From positions 791,691 through 855,690 of the forward strand of contig BFEA01000550.1 in the NCBI GenBank assembly GCA_003427395.1: a stretch of DNA of 64,000 nt, in the 5' to 3' direction. Both the position numbers and the translations under genes were made by a program. The notes under the pieces were generated by a model, which saw only the letters and a program-made list of their open reading frames with translations, searched no databases and was not told the DNA's origin. Below, one piece after another: positions 36,086 to 46,478 of the stretch; position 1 is the stretch's first letter; each line of letters opens with the position of its first letter. This DNA is from Chara braunii. Its lineage: Eukaryota > Streptophyta > Charophyceae > Charales > Characeae.

Positions 36086-37628
36086 CAATACTGCCTTCCT
36101 CCTTACCTTCCCCCAGATGCAATCCCCTTTTTGTTCACGATCTGCTTTCAGTCAAACAACAAAACTGAAACTGAATTTGCATAATCATTCCTTTACTTAG
36201 TCTGGATTGTGTCCTGAAGGTCAAACTGAAAGTCAAAATAGGGAGGCAGGCAACATACTCAATCAAACATAGTAATGAATACAAGTAAGGGCTATACTGG
36301 ATCCATAAACGGAAAGCAATGATTACCTCTCAGTTCCCTGCTTCCAAAACTCCTCCTGAGTTTCGGCAGAGCTCCTGCAATCGGTGGGGCGAACCTCCCA
36401 CGGAGGCCTTAGCACGGATTACGGGTTGCAATCCCGCTTGCCGCCTTCCTATCAGAACCAATTAGACTAGACTTAGAGTAAGAAGGGCAGAAAGAGAATA
36501 GTTTGATTCTCTCAGATCCAAGAGGGGTGCACTCAGACTCGCGTGAGAGAGTCTTGATACCTTGAGTCGCCTGAGGGCCCCGCAATGGCAGCCAAATCGC
36601 AGGGGCTTGGTCAAACCAAAGTCAAATTGTTGAGTTCAACCCTCCTGACGAACCTCCAATTCGCAGCAATAGCCCCTCTTCACAACCATTCTTCCAAGTT
36701 ACGGTCAACAGCCTTTCCTTGTGGTCCAATCGGCCTCCTCATACTACCCCTTCGCTCCCCAACATGAAGTTGCAGTCCTATTGTTCCAAACAGTCTCAGT
36801 ACTCAAGACAGCGCAGCAGTCCGTACCAAGCCCAACAACCGTAGTAGTAGCCATGCAGCCGAAGTAATCGGTCGTACCCACAAAAAAAAAACAATCAAGG
36901 AACGCTACAGTTCCCCAGTAGGAAATACTGTGCGTTGGGCCACCACGCGCAACATTATTGCAATGTGGAGAGCGACATCAACTATGGTAGCACCTACATG
37001 CATGAAGACCTCAGCAGCAGCTCACGGAAGCTAGCAGGTAAAACCACAACAACCTCCTGCCATCGAAATCGTACGCAACTAATCGCAACAACGGTATCAT
37101 GCGAGCAACTCCTCCCTTGAAACTGCAGCAACAGCTATGGCCCGTAATCCGGCAGCAAATGCAATTAGCTAGTACGAGTCACAGACCAAGCGGTGATGGC
37201 ATACCTGCAAACCTCATACAACGGCGGACCCTCTTCTCATACAACAACCTATTGCACAACGGATTTCGGTGGTCGACAGGGTTTTCACCCCCTTCGATGT
37301 TCCCTTCCAGAGAACCTACACACACCACATCCGAAGCCAGCGGGACACAGACAGCAGGGTAGCAGCGAAGCACGGAGAAGGACACCCACAAAGCAGCACA
37401 CGACCCACTTGCACTGTGGTCGAACCCGCAGACCGTTGGTTTCCACCACCCACTAAGCTAGGGAGCTACTCCGACAGTCGCCCGTCATCACCTGCAGGCC
37501 GCACAAACATCCCGAATCGAGCGGCCTCCATCTCAATGTGCCTGGCCCGTAATAGTGGTCAGGTTCGTTGGCGTGACTATGCATTTCGTCACTGATCCCG
37601 TCCAGGTACGTGGGCCGCCAATATGGTG

Positions 37629-37631
<3 letters not shown>

Positions 37632-37688
<57 letters not shown>
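37632..37688. repeat. (CT)n microsatellite
   Basis: CT run, the expanded counterpart of 22686-22727. Confidence 0.95.
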
Positions 37689-37693
<5 letters not shown>

Positions 37694-39692
37694 ATTCCAA
37701 CCCGCTGGCCTGCTCGCTCCCACAACCGACCGCTCGTTATTTCTCCGCTTTTACCTTCCCATTCACACGCAGCCCCTAACACCTACCCCGTCGGAACTAC
37801 TAACCCATAAACTAACAATACCATTAGATTCGCAATATCAAAAAAAACTTACCTACAACTTTATCTCACCCAATTTCATAAAGAATCGAGTGAAAAGGTC
37901 TACTTCCCATTCCCACCATACCACTTTAGCTCGTCACTCTCGCCCACGTCCTCCTCCACTAACCTCCTAATCCATTAATCCTCTGTCTAAACTGACCACG
38001 GATTCGTGGTCGCTCAGGCCTAAAACCCCTACGTAGCATCTTTCCCTGCCCGTTTCCATCAAGGGTCAGGCGGGTTCCACGCTTTTTACTTCCTCCCACC
38101 TACACTTGCTTCCGCCATAGTTTGCCATCTTCTATGCACGCACCCGACACACTTTCCCGTCCGGATTCACTCGGCCCATTTTCACTGCTCATCTGCCTCA
38201 CTCTTTTCTCCCCCGTTCCGACAACGCTCTCGGCCTCTCACCACTTTCATCACTTTCACCAGGCCGACGCTTCTTTCGATAGTGCAGCAGACTGGTCCTG
38301 GTTCGCCCTTCCACTTTTGTCGTTCCGTCGGCCTCGCCCCTATCTCCAGCGCAGTACCACAGTACGCTCGCTGTCGCTCTAGCTCCCTTCACCGCCTCGA
38401 CGTGCGATGCCTGCTTGCGTTGCTGCTCCGTTCGCTGCTACCGCTGGCCCTTCCGTGCGTGCACCTGGCGCGGTTCCCCGTCCAGGTCCACTCACCCGTT
38501 TTTGCCACCCCGTCGGCCTCATTCTCTCTATGCCCCCACAGCGCCCCACAGTGGCCCGCCCGCCGGCCCTGTTTCAGCGTTCTGCCTCGCTGCTACACAG
38601 CGTTGCCCAACCAGCCTCACTGTTGGTCGCTCCCGCTCACTTGCACTGTTGTGTCTGTCTACCCCACTCCGCCGGCCTCGTTCCCTGCCCGCGGATCCGA
38701 CTATATCAGTAGCACGGCTTGCCCAGCAAACAGTTTGTGATTTTGGGTCGTTGTGGTCCTTCGCCGACCTCTTCAGGTCGTACGGCTCAGGGTAAGCCCC
38801 CTGGCTGAGCGAAAAAACACTCCAGCAGATATCGCCCTAGCTGGTGGGTGCAGCTCCCGCATGTTCCCTCACTGGAGGCTTGAGGACGGATGTGGCTGCT
38901 ACGTAGGTCCCCGAAACACTATAATTGGGTAGCTTCGGCGTGATCACGAACCCAGCCCGCGGCCACACTCCAGGCCACCCTGCGAGTACAACACACCCCC
39001 GCGCGACCTCATCGGGCCCGAAACGTGGGTCATATACATAACCGTGTTGTGGTGGCCATTAAATCCGGCGTTGGTCCGGGTTAACGGCATGCCAGAGCAT
39101 AAAGAAAATAAACAGAAATACGGCGCTAAAACGAATTATCTGGGAAATACCACCACTGGTTGGGCGCCGCGGTCGGCAAAATCAAGGGGGATAGCCCAAC
39201 CGGGCCCTCGACCCCCCCTCGGTCTCGATCCTTGAACCCCTTTCAACAAAAGTTTGATGTCGTAACCGCTAATGCCAAATCCAAGTCCGAGTTTGGCTCC
39301 GACGGACGCCTAAATAAATGGGCACCGACGCGCGGTCCTACAAAAACACTTTAGAGCCTTCTCGTCGTCGACGCCGTTCTCCGCACGTACGCATAGGTCG
39401 TAAGCACGCGCACCAATCAAGAAACAAAAATCTTCTTAATCCTAGTTTAATCAAAAGAAAAAAATATGGTCGGCAGCCAACGCCGACTTTCACAGTCATT
39501 AATCAAAAATAAAAAGATCACGCGCGCCTCAAAGTTGCGCGCCCACGCACTCTCTACTCTAGTCAACCATCCAGCCTAAGCAAACCTCAGCCGTACCCGC
39601 GCTATCGCGCCATATACTTTAACTTTAAACCAACTTCAATTTTTTATCACTTGCAAAAACCAGGGCGGATACCCTTGTGAGGGTATTCGCAC

Positions 39693-41340
39693 CTAAAGCG
39701 CCTCCGCCGATGTGAGTTGCCTTAGGGTCGTCCTCCACAAGCGTTGTTGTCGGTGGTCTCGTCGCCAGTGTTTCAGCCCGTGCCTAGACTGTGTGGTAGC
39801 ATCACTGACTTTGGACTTTGGCTTGGAGTCACGGTCCAAGTCATGTTGCTCTCTCGTAGTAGTCCCCATCGAGGTTTCAGTTTCATGGTACGAGATAGTG
39901 ACCTTGAGCAACGGTAACGTGGTCCCTCTGAAGTCTCCTCTATGCTGTAATCCTAGCCTTTGTGATTGCATAGTGTAACTTTGGGTCTCTCCTCATCTCT
40001 ACCTCCCTAGCTCCATCCACTCTTATCTTTAGCTTTGCCTCAGTGCCGTCGAAGTTCAAAATTGTCGTGATTCAGGGCCCTTCAATTGACGTTACGGCCC
40101 AGCGAGTCAGTAGTCTTCAAGGTTCTGGCCTATAGCCCTCTAGTCCCTTTCGACACACCATGACCACCATTGCACTCTCAACACTCCCCACGACTAACCA
40201 CACCCTCAAAACAGACTGTACTTGGTGCTCACACAGGTTACCTAACCATTAGGCTCAGATATCCACTGCCAAAATCCCAAACCTTTCCGCACCATGATCT
40301 CAATCAGTAAAATTAGAGCAGCATAGTCTCTACTAGTGTTCACTAATCTTGTGAGTGGCTTGTAGCTATCTTTTAGAGAGACAGAATACGCCTCGGACCC
40401 TACGTTCCAAACGTAGGGACTAAAGGTCCATATTAGTATATACAAAAGTAAATGAATATAGTAAAACATCACAATAATATTTTAATTATCGATAGAAAAT
40501 GTAATTAATTAAAACTTAGAACAAAGGTCATTATTGAAGAGCGACTCTACGACCTGCACCTTCAGTCTTTTCAACTTAGTTTGAAAAAACTGTAGGTCTG
40601 GTGCGCAGTGGTTCTATAACGAGATGCCAACAAGTGTTCTCCCTCCTTTAAAACTACCAGTAACGGGTACCCACGTCTGATGGCAAGGAGAGGGCTCATG
40701 ACCTTCTGTGGGGTTTGATGGGCTCCCTACCAAAGCGGTTGCGGGTTGTTCCATTTTTGTGGTTCTGAACAGCGGCACTTTGCACCTAACAGGTCACACC
40801 CGCAACAACCGAAACACGAGGGGTTGGATAGTCTAGGTTGCTCAATTTCAAATTCAATTTTAAAACAAACCTTTCGTTCCCTCGTGAAGTGATGCGTAAG
40901 GCAAACTAAATTGGAAAGGCAAAATAAATTATAGCAAATTAGAATACTCACATAAAATCGTAACGACGTGGCAACCTAAGACCTTAATATCTTTCAAAAG
41001 TAAAGTGGACTATATTTGATTGTGGGTGTAGCTCTGTACACACATTCTATAATCCGATTAGGGAGAGTTTGGTGCGCATTGGAAAAGACTGTGCGGCTCT
41101 ACTACCTTCGCGTTCCTGGGCGAGCCCGACGGCTACCACAAGCATAGGCTGGTTGTGTTGTGTTGTATAGTCGGGCGCCGAGCCTGCGTAGACTAATGGA
41201 AAGCCCAATGACACGCATGAGGCTTGCATGGCACATTACTAAGGGCCGGCGAGGAGTGTCTGGTACACCGCGGAGGGCCGGGGCACCGCACCCTTCGACG
41301 GCGATCATATATTTGGACTGGACAGCAACCAATTAGCAAC
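39693..41340. other. Unassigned stretch with an LTR-leader-like repeat at 40600-40735
   Basis: The only recognisable piece is the repeat shared with 4591-4760. A run at 41060-41330 is GC-rich and unassigned. No supported gene. Confidence 0.5.
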
Positions 41341-41701
41341 CTATGTTACGTGATCGGACGTCCGAAACCCCGTTGATAGTTCACAATGTTCGCCTCGACA
41401 ACAAGGCCAAACGTCCGACCGGAGCCCTCTATGTGAACCTACATAAAATATCTAAAACATTTTATTTTGTTTTGAATTTGTTTTCTGTATATTCTTCTGC
41501 AGATAAGGCATATGCCCATAAATGTTTGCGGCATTTTGATAAGCAAAAAAGAAACTAAAAATCGCCAAAGATGGCGGTGTAAGAAAATATGTTCTCCAAG
41601 TCTTTATTTTATTTTTTTGAAGTTTTTTTATTATTTTTTCCCTTATTTTTTTATATATTTTAGAGCTTAAATTTTTATTTTTATTTTGAAAAACATTATT
41701 A
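41341..41701. mobile_element. Truncated short insertion element, GTCCG type
   Basis: Begins CTATGTTACGTGATCGGACG, matching the ends of the 25510-25890 element, then GTCCG words (41357, 41411) and an AT-rich core with CATAAATGTTTGC (compare GCATAAACTGAACAACGTTTGC). No right end is seen before the pseudo-LTR starts at 41702, so the Penelope-like element appears to have landed in or replaced it. Confidence 0.5.
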
Positions 41702-41995
41702 TGATGAAGAAGGGTAACGCATAGTAGTGCGTAAAGGACGAAATTGCATTACGAATAAAAGAACAAAGGAGAGAAGAAAGGTGGAGGATTAGGAAGGAGA
41801 ATAAGGATTGGAGCGAGGAAGGTGGAAGATCAAGAGAGGAGAGATTAGGAGAAACGGATGAGTACACAAGAGAGAGTCAAGGTAAAACAAAAGCACGAAA
41901 ACGAGAACGACACGAAGTAAAGGCGGAAAGCCATGGACACGAGTACGCGAATCAGACACTTTTTTTAAAAAACGTGATGAACCAGTGTCAAAAAA

Positions 41996-42069
41996 CTGGC
42001 GGTGTCCCTACGATCGTTTCAAGCGTCCGCCAGAGACGCTATCATCAGGGGACGTGAATTGCGTGCCAA
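41996..42069 (-). ncRNA. Hammerhead-ribozyme-like fold in downstream pseudo-LTR
   Basis: On the minus strand: outer stem I TTGGC with GCCAG; inner stem I GTCCC with GGGAC; core CTGATGA; stem II AGCGTC with GACGCT; core GAAA; a minimal stem III from the palindrome ACGATCGT; predicted cleavage after GTA, between 42009 and 42008. Every conserved core nucleotide is present and in the right order. The pair closing stem II (10.1-11.1) would be U-U rather than the usual G-C, which may lower activity. Very short stem III is typical of hammerheads in Penelope-like elements, which can act as dimers. The fold was drawn by hand. Confidence 0.65.
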
Positions 42070-42699
42070 GGCTAGGACTGAGACTCCTTAAATACAATCG
42101 TAATCGTCTTAAGAACACCCTTCTCGCCAAACCATCCAACTCCAATGCCTACGTATTCCAACAATGCGAACGGGAGAGAGAAAGGGGAGACGGAGGAGCT
42201 TGGGGCAGATAGATCGAAAGTCATAGAACCAAGATAGAAATGGAGAGCGATCGTGGAGTCAAGCCATATCGTAACAAGTCCTAGAAACCGTAAGTGACAG
42301 GGAGAAAAATAGAAACAGTTGAGAAACGGTGCCAGAACTTGGACAGAGAAGAAATGAGGATCGAAGAGAGGCAGGAAGCAAAGAGGAAAAAAGGTCGGGA
42401 AGGAGGAAAAAGGAGAATCGAACAAGGGACAGAAAGCAGCCCATCCGCGCAAGAGAATACTCCGACGTCAAAATTCCGCGAACTGAGGTTGTCGAAGAGA
42501 TGGCAGAGGTCACCAACCGGGTGGAGCCCTGAGAACTTCGTCAGCAGAAAGCCCCGTAGTGAAAGACCAACGAGAACGTGAGGAAACCAAATAAAGCAAA
42601 AGATCAGAGTTTGTAACACTCGACTGACTAGTATTCAGAAAAAAGACGGCATCAGATCCAGGCCCTGTCCCAGCGGTTCAAAAATGAGCACTGGTATGT

Positions 42700-43175
42700 C
42701 CTTTGAAAAAGGCGCCAAACTAATAGTCTTGCAACCGCCTGAATAGTAAAACTTCACGACTAGGGAATCGGCCAAAAGGTGGAATCGAGTATACAGCTGC
42801 GAATAGGCCCAGTCAAAGCAGCAAATCAGATTTCGTTCTGCAGAGGAACCCCCCCCCCCCCGGAACTCCCAGACCCCCGTGCAGTGAATTCGAAAGCTTC
42901 AAGTAGGAGATCCTTCCAGCCGAAGCTCCCTCCAAACTAGTAGTCTTTCAACAGTCTGAATGATAACGCTTTAGCACTAGAGGGGGCAGCCAAAAAATCA
43001 GGTCAGATAGTGGGCAGCGAAAAGCCTCAAATCAGATCTCGTTCTAAAAGGGAGAAAATCGAGGCCCATGAATCCCAGACCCCCTTATGGTGACATGAAA
43101 ATTTTGCCAGTGAATTCGAAAGGCTCTGAGTAGGAAATTCTTTCAGTCGAAACTCCCTCTTTAAAACAAGCAGAC
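42700..43175 (-). repeat. Degenerate repeats of the RT 3' end
   Basis: A ~200-bp unit recurs. ACTAGTAGTCTTTCAAC (42939-) matches ACTAATAGTCTTGCAAC (42720-), and GTGAATTCGAAAGCTTC (42884-) matches GTGAATTCGAAAGGCTC (43110-). The translated end of the RT is therefore present again downstream of its stop in decayed form. Confidence 0.7.
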
Positions 43176-44619
43176 TTAAGCCCACCCCTCTGTAATCGGA
43201 GGAGTGGGCCAGCAACCTACTAAGATGACAAGTCAGAGCTCCCTTCTTCTGTTGCCTTGGTCCATAGGACGAGAAATCTTGGGTGGAGAGGAACTTAATA
43301 GGTTTGGAAGTGAAAATGAACTGCTGATTTTTTATAGTGGCAACACACCTAGCCGAGGGCGTGAGAACAGAAGTGGTGACAATGAATCCTAAGAATTCCC
43401 AGATGCCAGAACGGTTGTCAGTGCGAAAGAGGGAGAGATTGTTGTCATAGCATTGGAGGAATTTGTTGTAAATCAAAGAAGCCTTGAGTAGGTATTTCCA
43501 TGTCTTTGTAGGAAAGGTTAGAAAAATCCCGACATCATCAATCAGCCTGATGCCAGTGATAAATCTACTATCTGTCTTTAAAGACGAGATGGATAGGAAT
43601 TCGTTGTATGAACAAAGTAGGCATGCAATCGCAGGGCTAGAACTTTTACCCATGGGTATTCCAACAGTTTGTCTGAGAATGATCGATCCAGCTTTAACAA
43701 ATATGTTATGAAGGTAAAAAACCAGGACTTGCAAGAGCAGTCGGAAACTTACCCTCACCCAGCCTTTGCGTGGAGACTTTGCGGCAAGGGAAGAGTCTTT
43801 ACCAGACCTGCTTACGTACACTGCCCGAACACCCTTAGTCCGAAACACGTGGCAAATCCATACTGCGGCGTCTATAATCGAAGAGTGAGGCAGCCTGGTG
43901 AACATCTCTTTGATGTCAAAGGAGGCTGCTAACAGGAAACCACTCGTAGGTCGCTCAACTGCCTTGTGGATAGCGGAAATCTTTCCCTTCAGCATGGTCG
44001 TGGATTTCAAGTTGAAGTGAAGATTGTTGGGAATGTGCCATAGCAGTGTGTTAACTGCACGGCCAATGGCGCGGGTAGACCGAACGTTTGGTTCAGAGAA
44101 AGAAGGCGAGATAGGTCTCCATCTTTCAATATCCTTTTCTTTAGGAATAGCATAACCGCAACCGATTTTCCCACTCGGATTCCATCGACCAATCTGGTCA
44201 CAATTGAGTGATGCATACTTAGCTCTGCAATTGGTCAGAATACATGATTCCTCCTGGTTCTGGGTCACGAAACCAGGGTTATTGATAAAAAGCATCCTCA
44301 TGGCGGTAGAATATACTAGCAGGCAGCATACATTGGTATCACCAAAATTGTGATCAATGGGCATAAGAACAAGGCCTTCAAGCTTCTTAAGCCATTCCTG
44401 GTCTTCATCTGACATCTGAAGGAATGGAAGATGAGGAGGGGAAGCGCAAAAACACCTAGAGATCTTCTGGGTAGATAATCGAGAAGGGGAAGGAAACGGA
44501 ATGCGTCCCAGACCAAGCTCAATAGCATCACGGAGATAAGTCACAAAAATAGGCAATGAAGGAAGGCATACATTATTGGAGCTAAGGAGGGAAGATGTGC
44601 TATGCAGGATCTCAGAGAA
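43027..44619 (-). CDS. Penelope-like reverse transcriptase domain
   Basis: RNA-dependent DNA polymerase of the element; Penelope-like RTs are relatives of telomerase RT. Numbering from a TTG at 44556 (the frame is open back to a TGA at 44622), the motifs are: fingers motif I-P-K-E-K-D-I-E-R-W-R-P-I (137-149); motif A S-F-D-I-K-E-M-F-T-R-L-P-H with catalytic Asp214; a long segment between A and B; F-Y-L-H-N-I-F (280-286); motif B G-I-P-M-G-K-S-S-S-P-A (299-309); motif C R-L-I-D-D-V with Asp340 and Asp341; and W-E-F-L-G-F (386-391). Motif C has Leu where most RTs have Tyr, as in telomerase (L-x-D-D). About 530 codons are open with all three catalytic Asp residues. It has no start codon of its own: it continues in the same frame from the nuclease across two TGA codons, so expression needs readthrough, recoding, or those codons are mutations. 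Confidence 0.85.
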   Translation of the reverse strand, partial: FSEILHSTSSLLSSNNVCLPSLPIFVTYLRDAIELGLGRIPFPSPSRLSTQKISRCFCASPPHLPFLQMSDEDQEWLKKLEGLVLMPIDHNFGDTNVCCLLVYSTAMRMLFINNPGFVTQNQEESCILTNCRAKYASLNCDQIGRWNPSGKIGCGYAIPKEKDIERWRPISPSFSEPNVRSTRAIGRAVNTLLWHIPNNLHFNLKSTTMLKGKISAIHKAVERPTSGFLLAASFDIKEMFTRLPHSSIIDAAVWICHVFRTKGVRAVYVSRSGKDSSLAAKSPRKGWVRVSFRLLLQVLVFYLHNIFVKAGSIILRQTVGIPMGKSSSPAIACLLCSYNEFLSISSLKTDSRFITGIRLIDDVGIFLTFPTKTWKYLLKASLIYNKFLQCYDNNLSLFRTDNRSGIWEFLGFIVTTSVLTPSARCVATIKNQQFIFTSKPIKFLSTQDFSSYGPRQQKKGALTCHLSRLLAHSSDYRGVGLSLLVLKREFRLKEFPTQSLSNSLAKFSCHHKGVWDSWASIFSLLERDLI

Positions 44620-44622
44620 TCA

Positions 44623-44748
44623 GAAGGAGACATGTCCTTCATCGTTCTGAGGTAAGTTCAGGAAATCCGAACAGGAGCAGACAGTCGTGGTATTTTTTGC
44701 AAAAAGCCTATGGTTGTGGATAGTTTTCGCAATTGATTTGTTACTCGT
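44623..44748 (-). other. CxC linker between nuclease and RT
   Basis: In the shared reading frame, between the TGA at 44751-44749 and the TGA at 44622-44620, the codons for C-S-C lie at 44679-44671. A short CxC-bearing domain between GIY-YIG and RT is the diagnostic feature of Naiad/Chlamys elements. Its presence between the two stops argues that the frame was once, or still is, translated across them. Confidence 0.7.
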
Positions 44749-45957
44749 TCAAACCACCCAAAGTCTAGAGATAAGGAAGTCCGCAAGATAGGCCCACATA
44801 ATTCTCTTCCTAATACAAGACTCTGCGATCTTAGCAATCTGACTCTTGCTAATCCTGACGTCATATCTGACTTTAATGATAGTCTGGGAAGTACACCGGA
44901 ATCCCACCTTAATAGTCAAAACCGATCCAATAATTTGATTCAACCGGCTAGCGGTTCGTCTAGTGAAAAATAGGGCAACAGTGTTAAACAACTTGAGAAA
45001 ACTCGAAATTTCAAAATCCTTGAGCAGTGACCTAGTCCAAGGGACATGCAGTAAGGAAAGGAGGACACTTCTTCTCCTGCTTCTACCATCAAAATGTCGG
45101 CGAACACAGGTGAAGTAAAAAACACCCCCTTGCAGTAGTTCCAACCGCAAGTACTTAAGGAGAGTGGTATAACCGTTGTGTTGAACCGAGGACCACCCAA
45201 ACAGCCTCGAGATACGACTCCATGCGTCCATAAAAAACGTGCCTCCAGGACACTCAAGTGTCATAATTGTCCGACCTCTATCCAAGCAGTCATCTAGAGT
45301 AGAGATCAAAGAAAATGAGAGAACAGACGGGGAAGGGGGTAGTGCACAACCGGGTGAGGAAGCAAAAGTGACAGGGACATCATACAACCGCATAGGAAGG
45401 TATCCTGAATTCCTGAGATAAGCCTTCCTCTCTCTTTTCCCCTTCCTTCTTCCCCCCTTCCTATCGAAATTTCGTCGTGAATTGAGTACAGGGATCCATC
45501 GCCGAATAAACCCATCCTCCACTTTCCTGAGTTCATTCCCGGGAGGAAAAGCCACGGGAATGGCTATATACGAAGAGAATCCTTTCTTATTGAGCCATTT
45601 CAACAGTTTGTGATTACGACTACTTACCCTACCTGAGGAGAGCCGGATATGTTCGTGCCATCTAGCTGAAATATTACGAGATGTAGAGCCAATGTAGACA
45701 GCATGGAAGAGAGGGGAGACAAGTAGGTAAACACACGGAAGCTTGGAAGAAAAAAGGTCGAAACCAGAGTGAAACAAGTTAATCCAACTCCCTACAAACT
45801 TCTGGGACCACGGCAATTGGCCTAGACAAGCAAGAGACATAACTAAGAAACGCATCCATGCTTCTAAATCTTCCCACTCCTTACCTCTTTTATCCGACAG
45901 GGCTCGTAGCTTAATAGAACGATCAATGTACTCCCAGATATAAGAAAGATCCGTAGA
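44749..45957 (-). CDS. GIY-YIG endonuclease domain (N-terminal part of ORF2)
   Basis: GIY-YIG nucleases nick target DNA for insertion of Penelope-like elements. Numbering from the ATG at 45855: V-Y-L-L (42-45) and V-Y-I-G-S-T-S (53-59) form the two GIY-YIG strands; catalytic-type Arg65 in S-A-R-W-H-E-H; metal-binding Glu113 in K-V-E-D-G-F-I-R-R-W; and the closing P-V-L-N (Asn125). A Lys/Arg-rich segment (about 130-146) and about 220 further residues without a recognised domain follow. The frame is open upstream to 45957, directly after a TAA-TGA pair ending ORF1 in the same frame; no ATG lies in that extra stretch, so the start is either 45855 or by reinitiation. It ends in TGA at 44749. Lacking the nuclease at the C-terminus of the RT, it differs from classical Penelope. 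Confidence 0.85.
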   Translation of the reverse strand, partial: STDLSYIWEYIDRSIKLRALSDKRGKEWEDLEAWMRFLVMSLACLGQLPWSQKFVGSWINLFHSGFDLFSSKLPCVYLLVSPLFHAVYIGSTSRNISARWHEHIRLSSGRVSSRNHKLLKWLNKKGFSSYIAIPVAFPPGNELRKVEDGFIRRWIPVLNSRRNFDRKGGRRKGKRERKAYLRNSGYLPMRLYDVPVTFASSPGCALPPSPSVLSFSLISTLDDCLDRGRTIMTLECPGGTFFMDAWSRISRLFGWSSVQHNGYTTLLKYLRLELLQGGVFYFTCVRRHFDGRSRRRSVLLSLLHVPWTRSLLKDFEISSFLKLFNTVALFFTRRTASRLNQIIGSVLTIKVGFRCTSQTIIKVRYDVRISKSQIAKIAESCIRKRIMWAYLADFLISRLWVV

Positions 45958-45960
45958 TCA

Positions 45961-46449
45961 TTAAGAAGGATTATCCTCTTGAACCTCAGTCGTGATGTTG
46001 TCAAGTCCCTCCTCATTAGAGTCTTCGCCGTAAGCATCTCGGGCTCGGACCGCGGAAGCCTGTCTCTTGTTGAAATACTTGACGTTGTCCGCTTTACAGA
46101 GTGTCTCCAATTGGTACTTCGATTTGGACATCAACTTTTTTTTCAAGTCATCAATATACTTGATTCTTCCATCTTTACCACAGGACGCTACCGCAACTTT
46201 CTTACCAGGAATAACCCTATCGAAACCGAGGGGTTCTTCTGTAACCTCCCGCCTGGATGGTGACACAGAGCGCCGTCTGGCAGCATTCCCCGCAACCGAA
46301 GCAAACATGTCGGCAAGACGTGCAGAAAAGCGGTTCCCCCCAGGGGTTTTGTTCGCGTCCACCTTGCTGTGCGAAGAGGAAGGAGCGGAAGAGACGGGAA
46401 CTGGTTTCTTAAAAAACGGAGGCGGAGGGGGGGGAGGAGGAGGAGGGGG
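45961..46449 (-). CDS. ORF1 C-terminal part (after the adapter artefact)
   Basis: Opens with a poly-proline tract from CCT repeats, then Ser-rich sequence and a C-terminal segment with D-D-L-K-K-K-L-M and L-C-K-A-D-N-V-K-Y-F-N-K-R-Q-A, weakly reminiscent of a SAP-type helix-loop-helix DNA-binding unit (uncertain). It ends T-E-V-Q-E-D-N-P-S and a TAA at 45963-45961, with TGA next. Its frame is the one used by the nuclease and RT. It is separated from the N-terminal part by the embedded adapter, which also shifts frame, so the true junction is unknown. Confidence 0.6.
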   Translation of the reverse strand, partial: PPPPPPPPPPPFFKKPVPVSSAPSSSHSKVDANKTPGGNRFSARLADMFASVAGNAARRRSVSPSRREVTEEPLGFDRVIPGKKVAVASCGKDGRIKYIDDLKKKLMSKSKYQLETLCKADNVKYFNKRQASAVRARDAYGEDSNEEGLDNITTEVQEDNPS

Positions 46450-46478
46450 ATACACATCTAGATGTGTATAAGAGACAG
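46450..46478. other. Nextera/Tn5 mosaic-end junction adapter left in the assembly
   Basis: 46460-46478 is the exact 19-bp Tn5 mosaic end AGATGTGTATAAGAGACAG. It is preceded at 46450-46459 by ATACACATCT, the inner ten bases of its inverted partner, giving the back-to-back arrangement of the Nextera mate-pair junction adapter. In translation it yields the familiar artefact strings S-Y-T-H-L-D-V-Y and L-L-Y-T-S-R-C-V. It is synthetic sequence and not part of the genome. Confidence 0.97.

Larger units (their letters stand above)
32133..39692. mobile_element. ~7.6 kb non-coding element, copy 2
   Basis: Direct copy of 18590-26232. It retains the pre-insertion sites for two of copy 1's insertions and contains its own (33633-34291) plus tandem ~125-bp repeats (34545-34900) absent from copy 1. 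Scattered single Ns between 35430 and 35755 fall at positions where copy 1 has a base, and look like unresolved polishing between near-identical copies. The conserved 71-codon frame recurs at 32876-33091 with several replacements. No enzymatic domain was found. Confidence 0.75.
41702..43175 (-). repeat. Downstream pseudo-LTR
   Basis: 1474 bp, about 97% identical by eye to 47847-49298. It starts (plus strand) TGATGAAGAAGGGTAACGC and ends TTAAAACAAGCAGAC. A 22-bp segment near 42255-42276 is missing from the other copy. It contains the last ~49 codons of the RT, then degenerate repeats of that same end. Confidence 0.9.
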
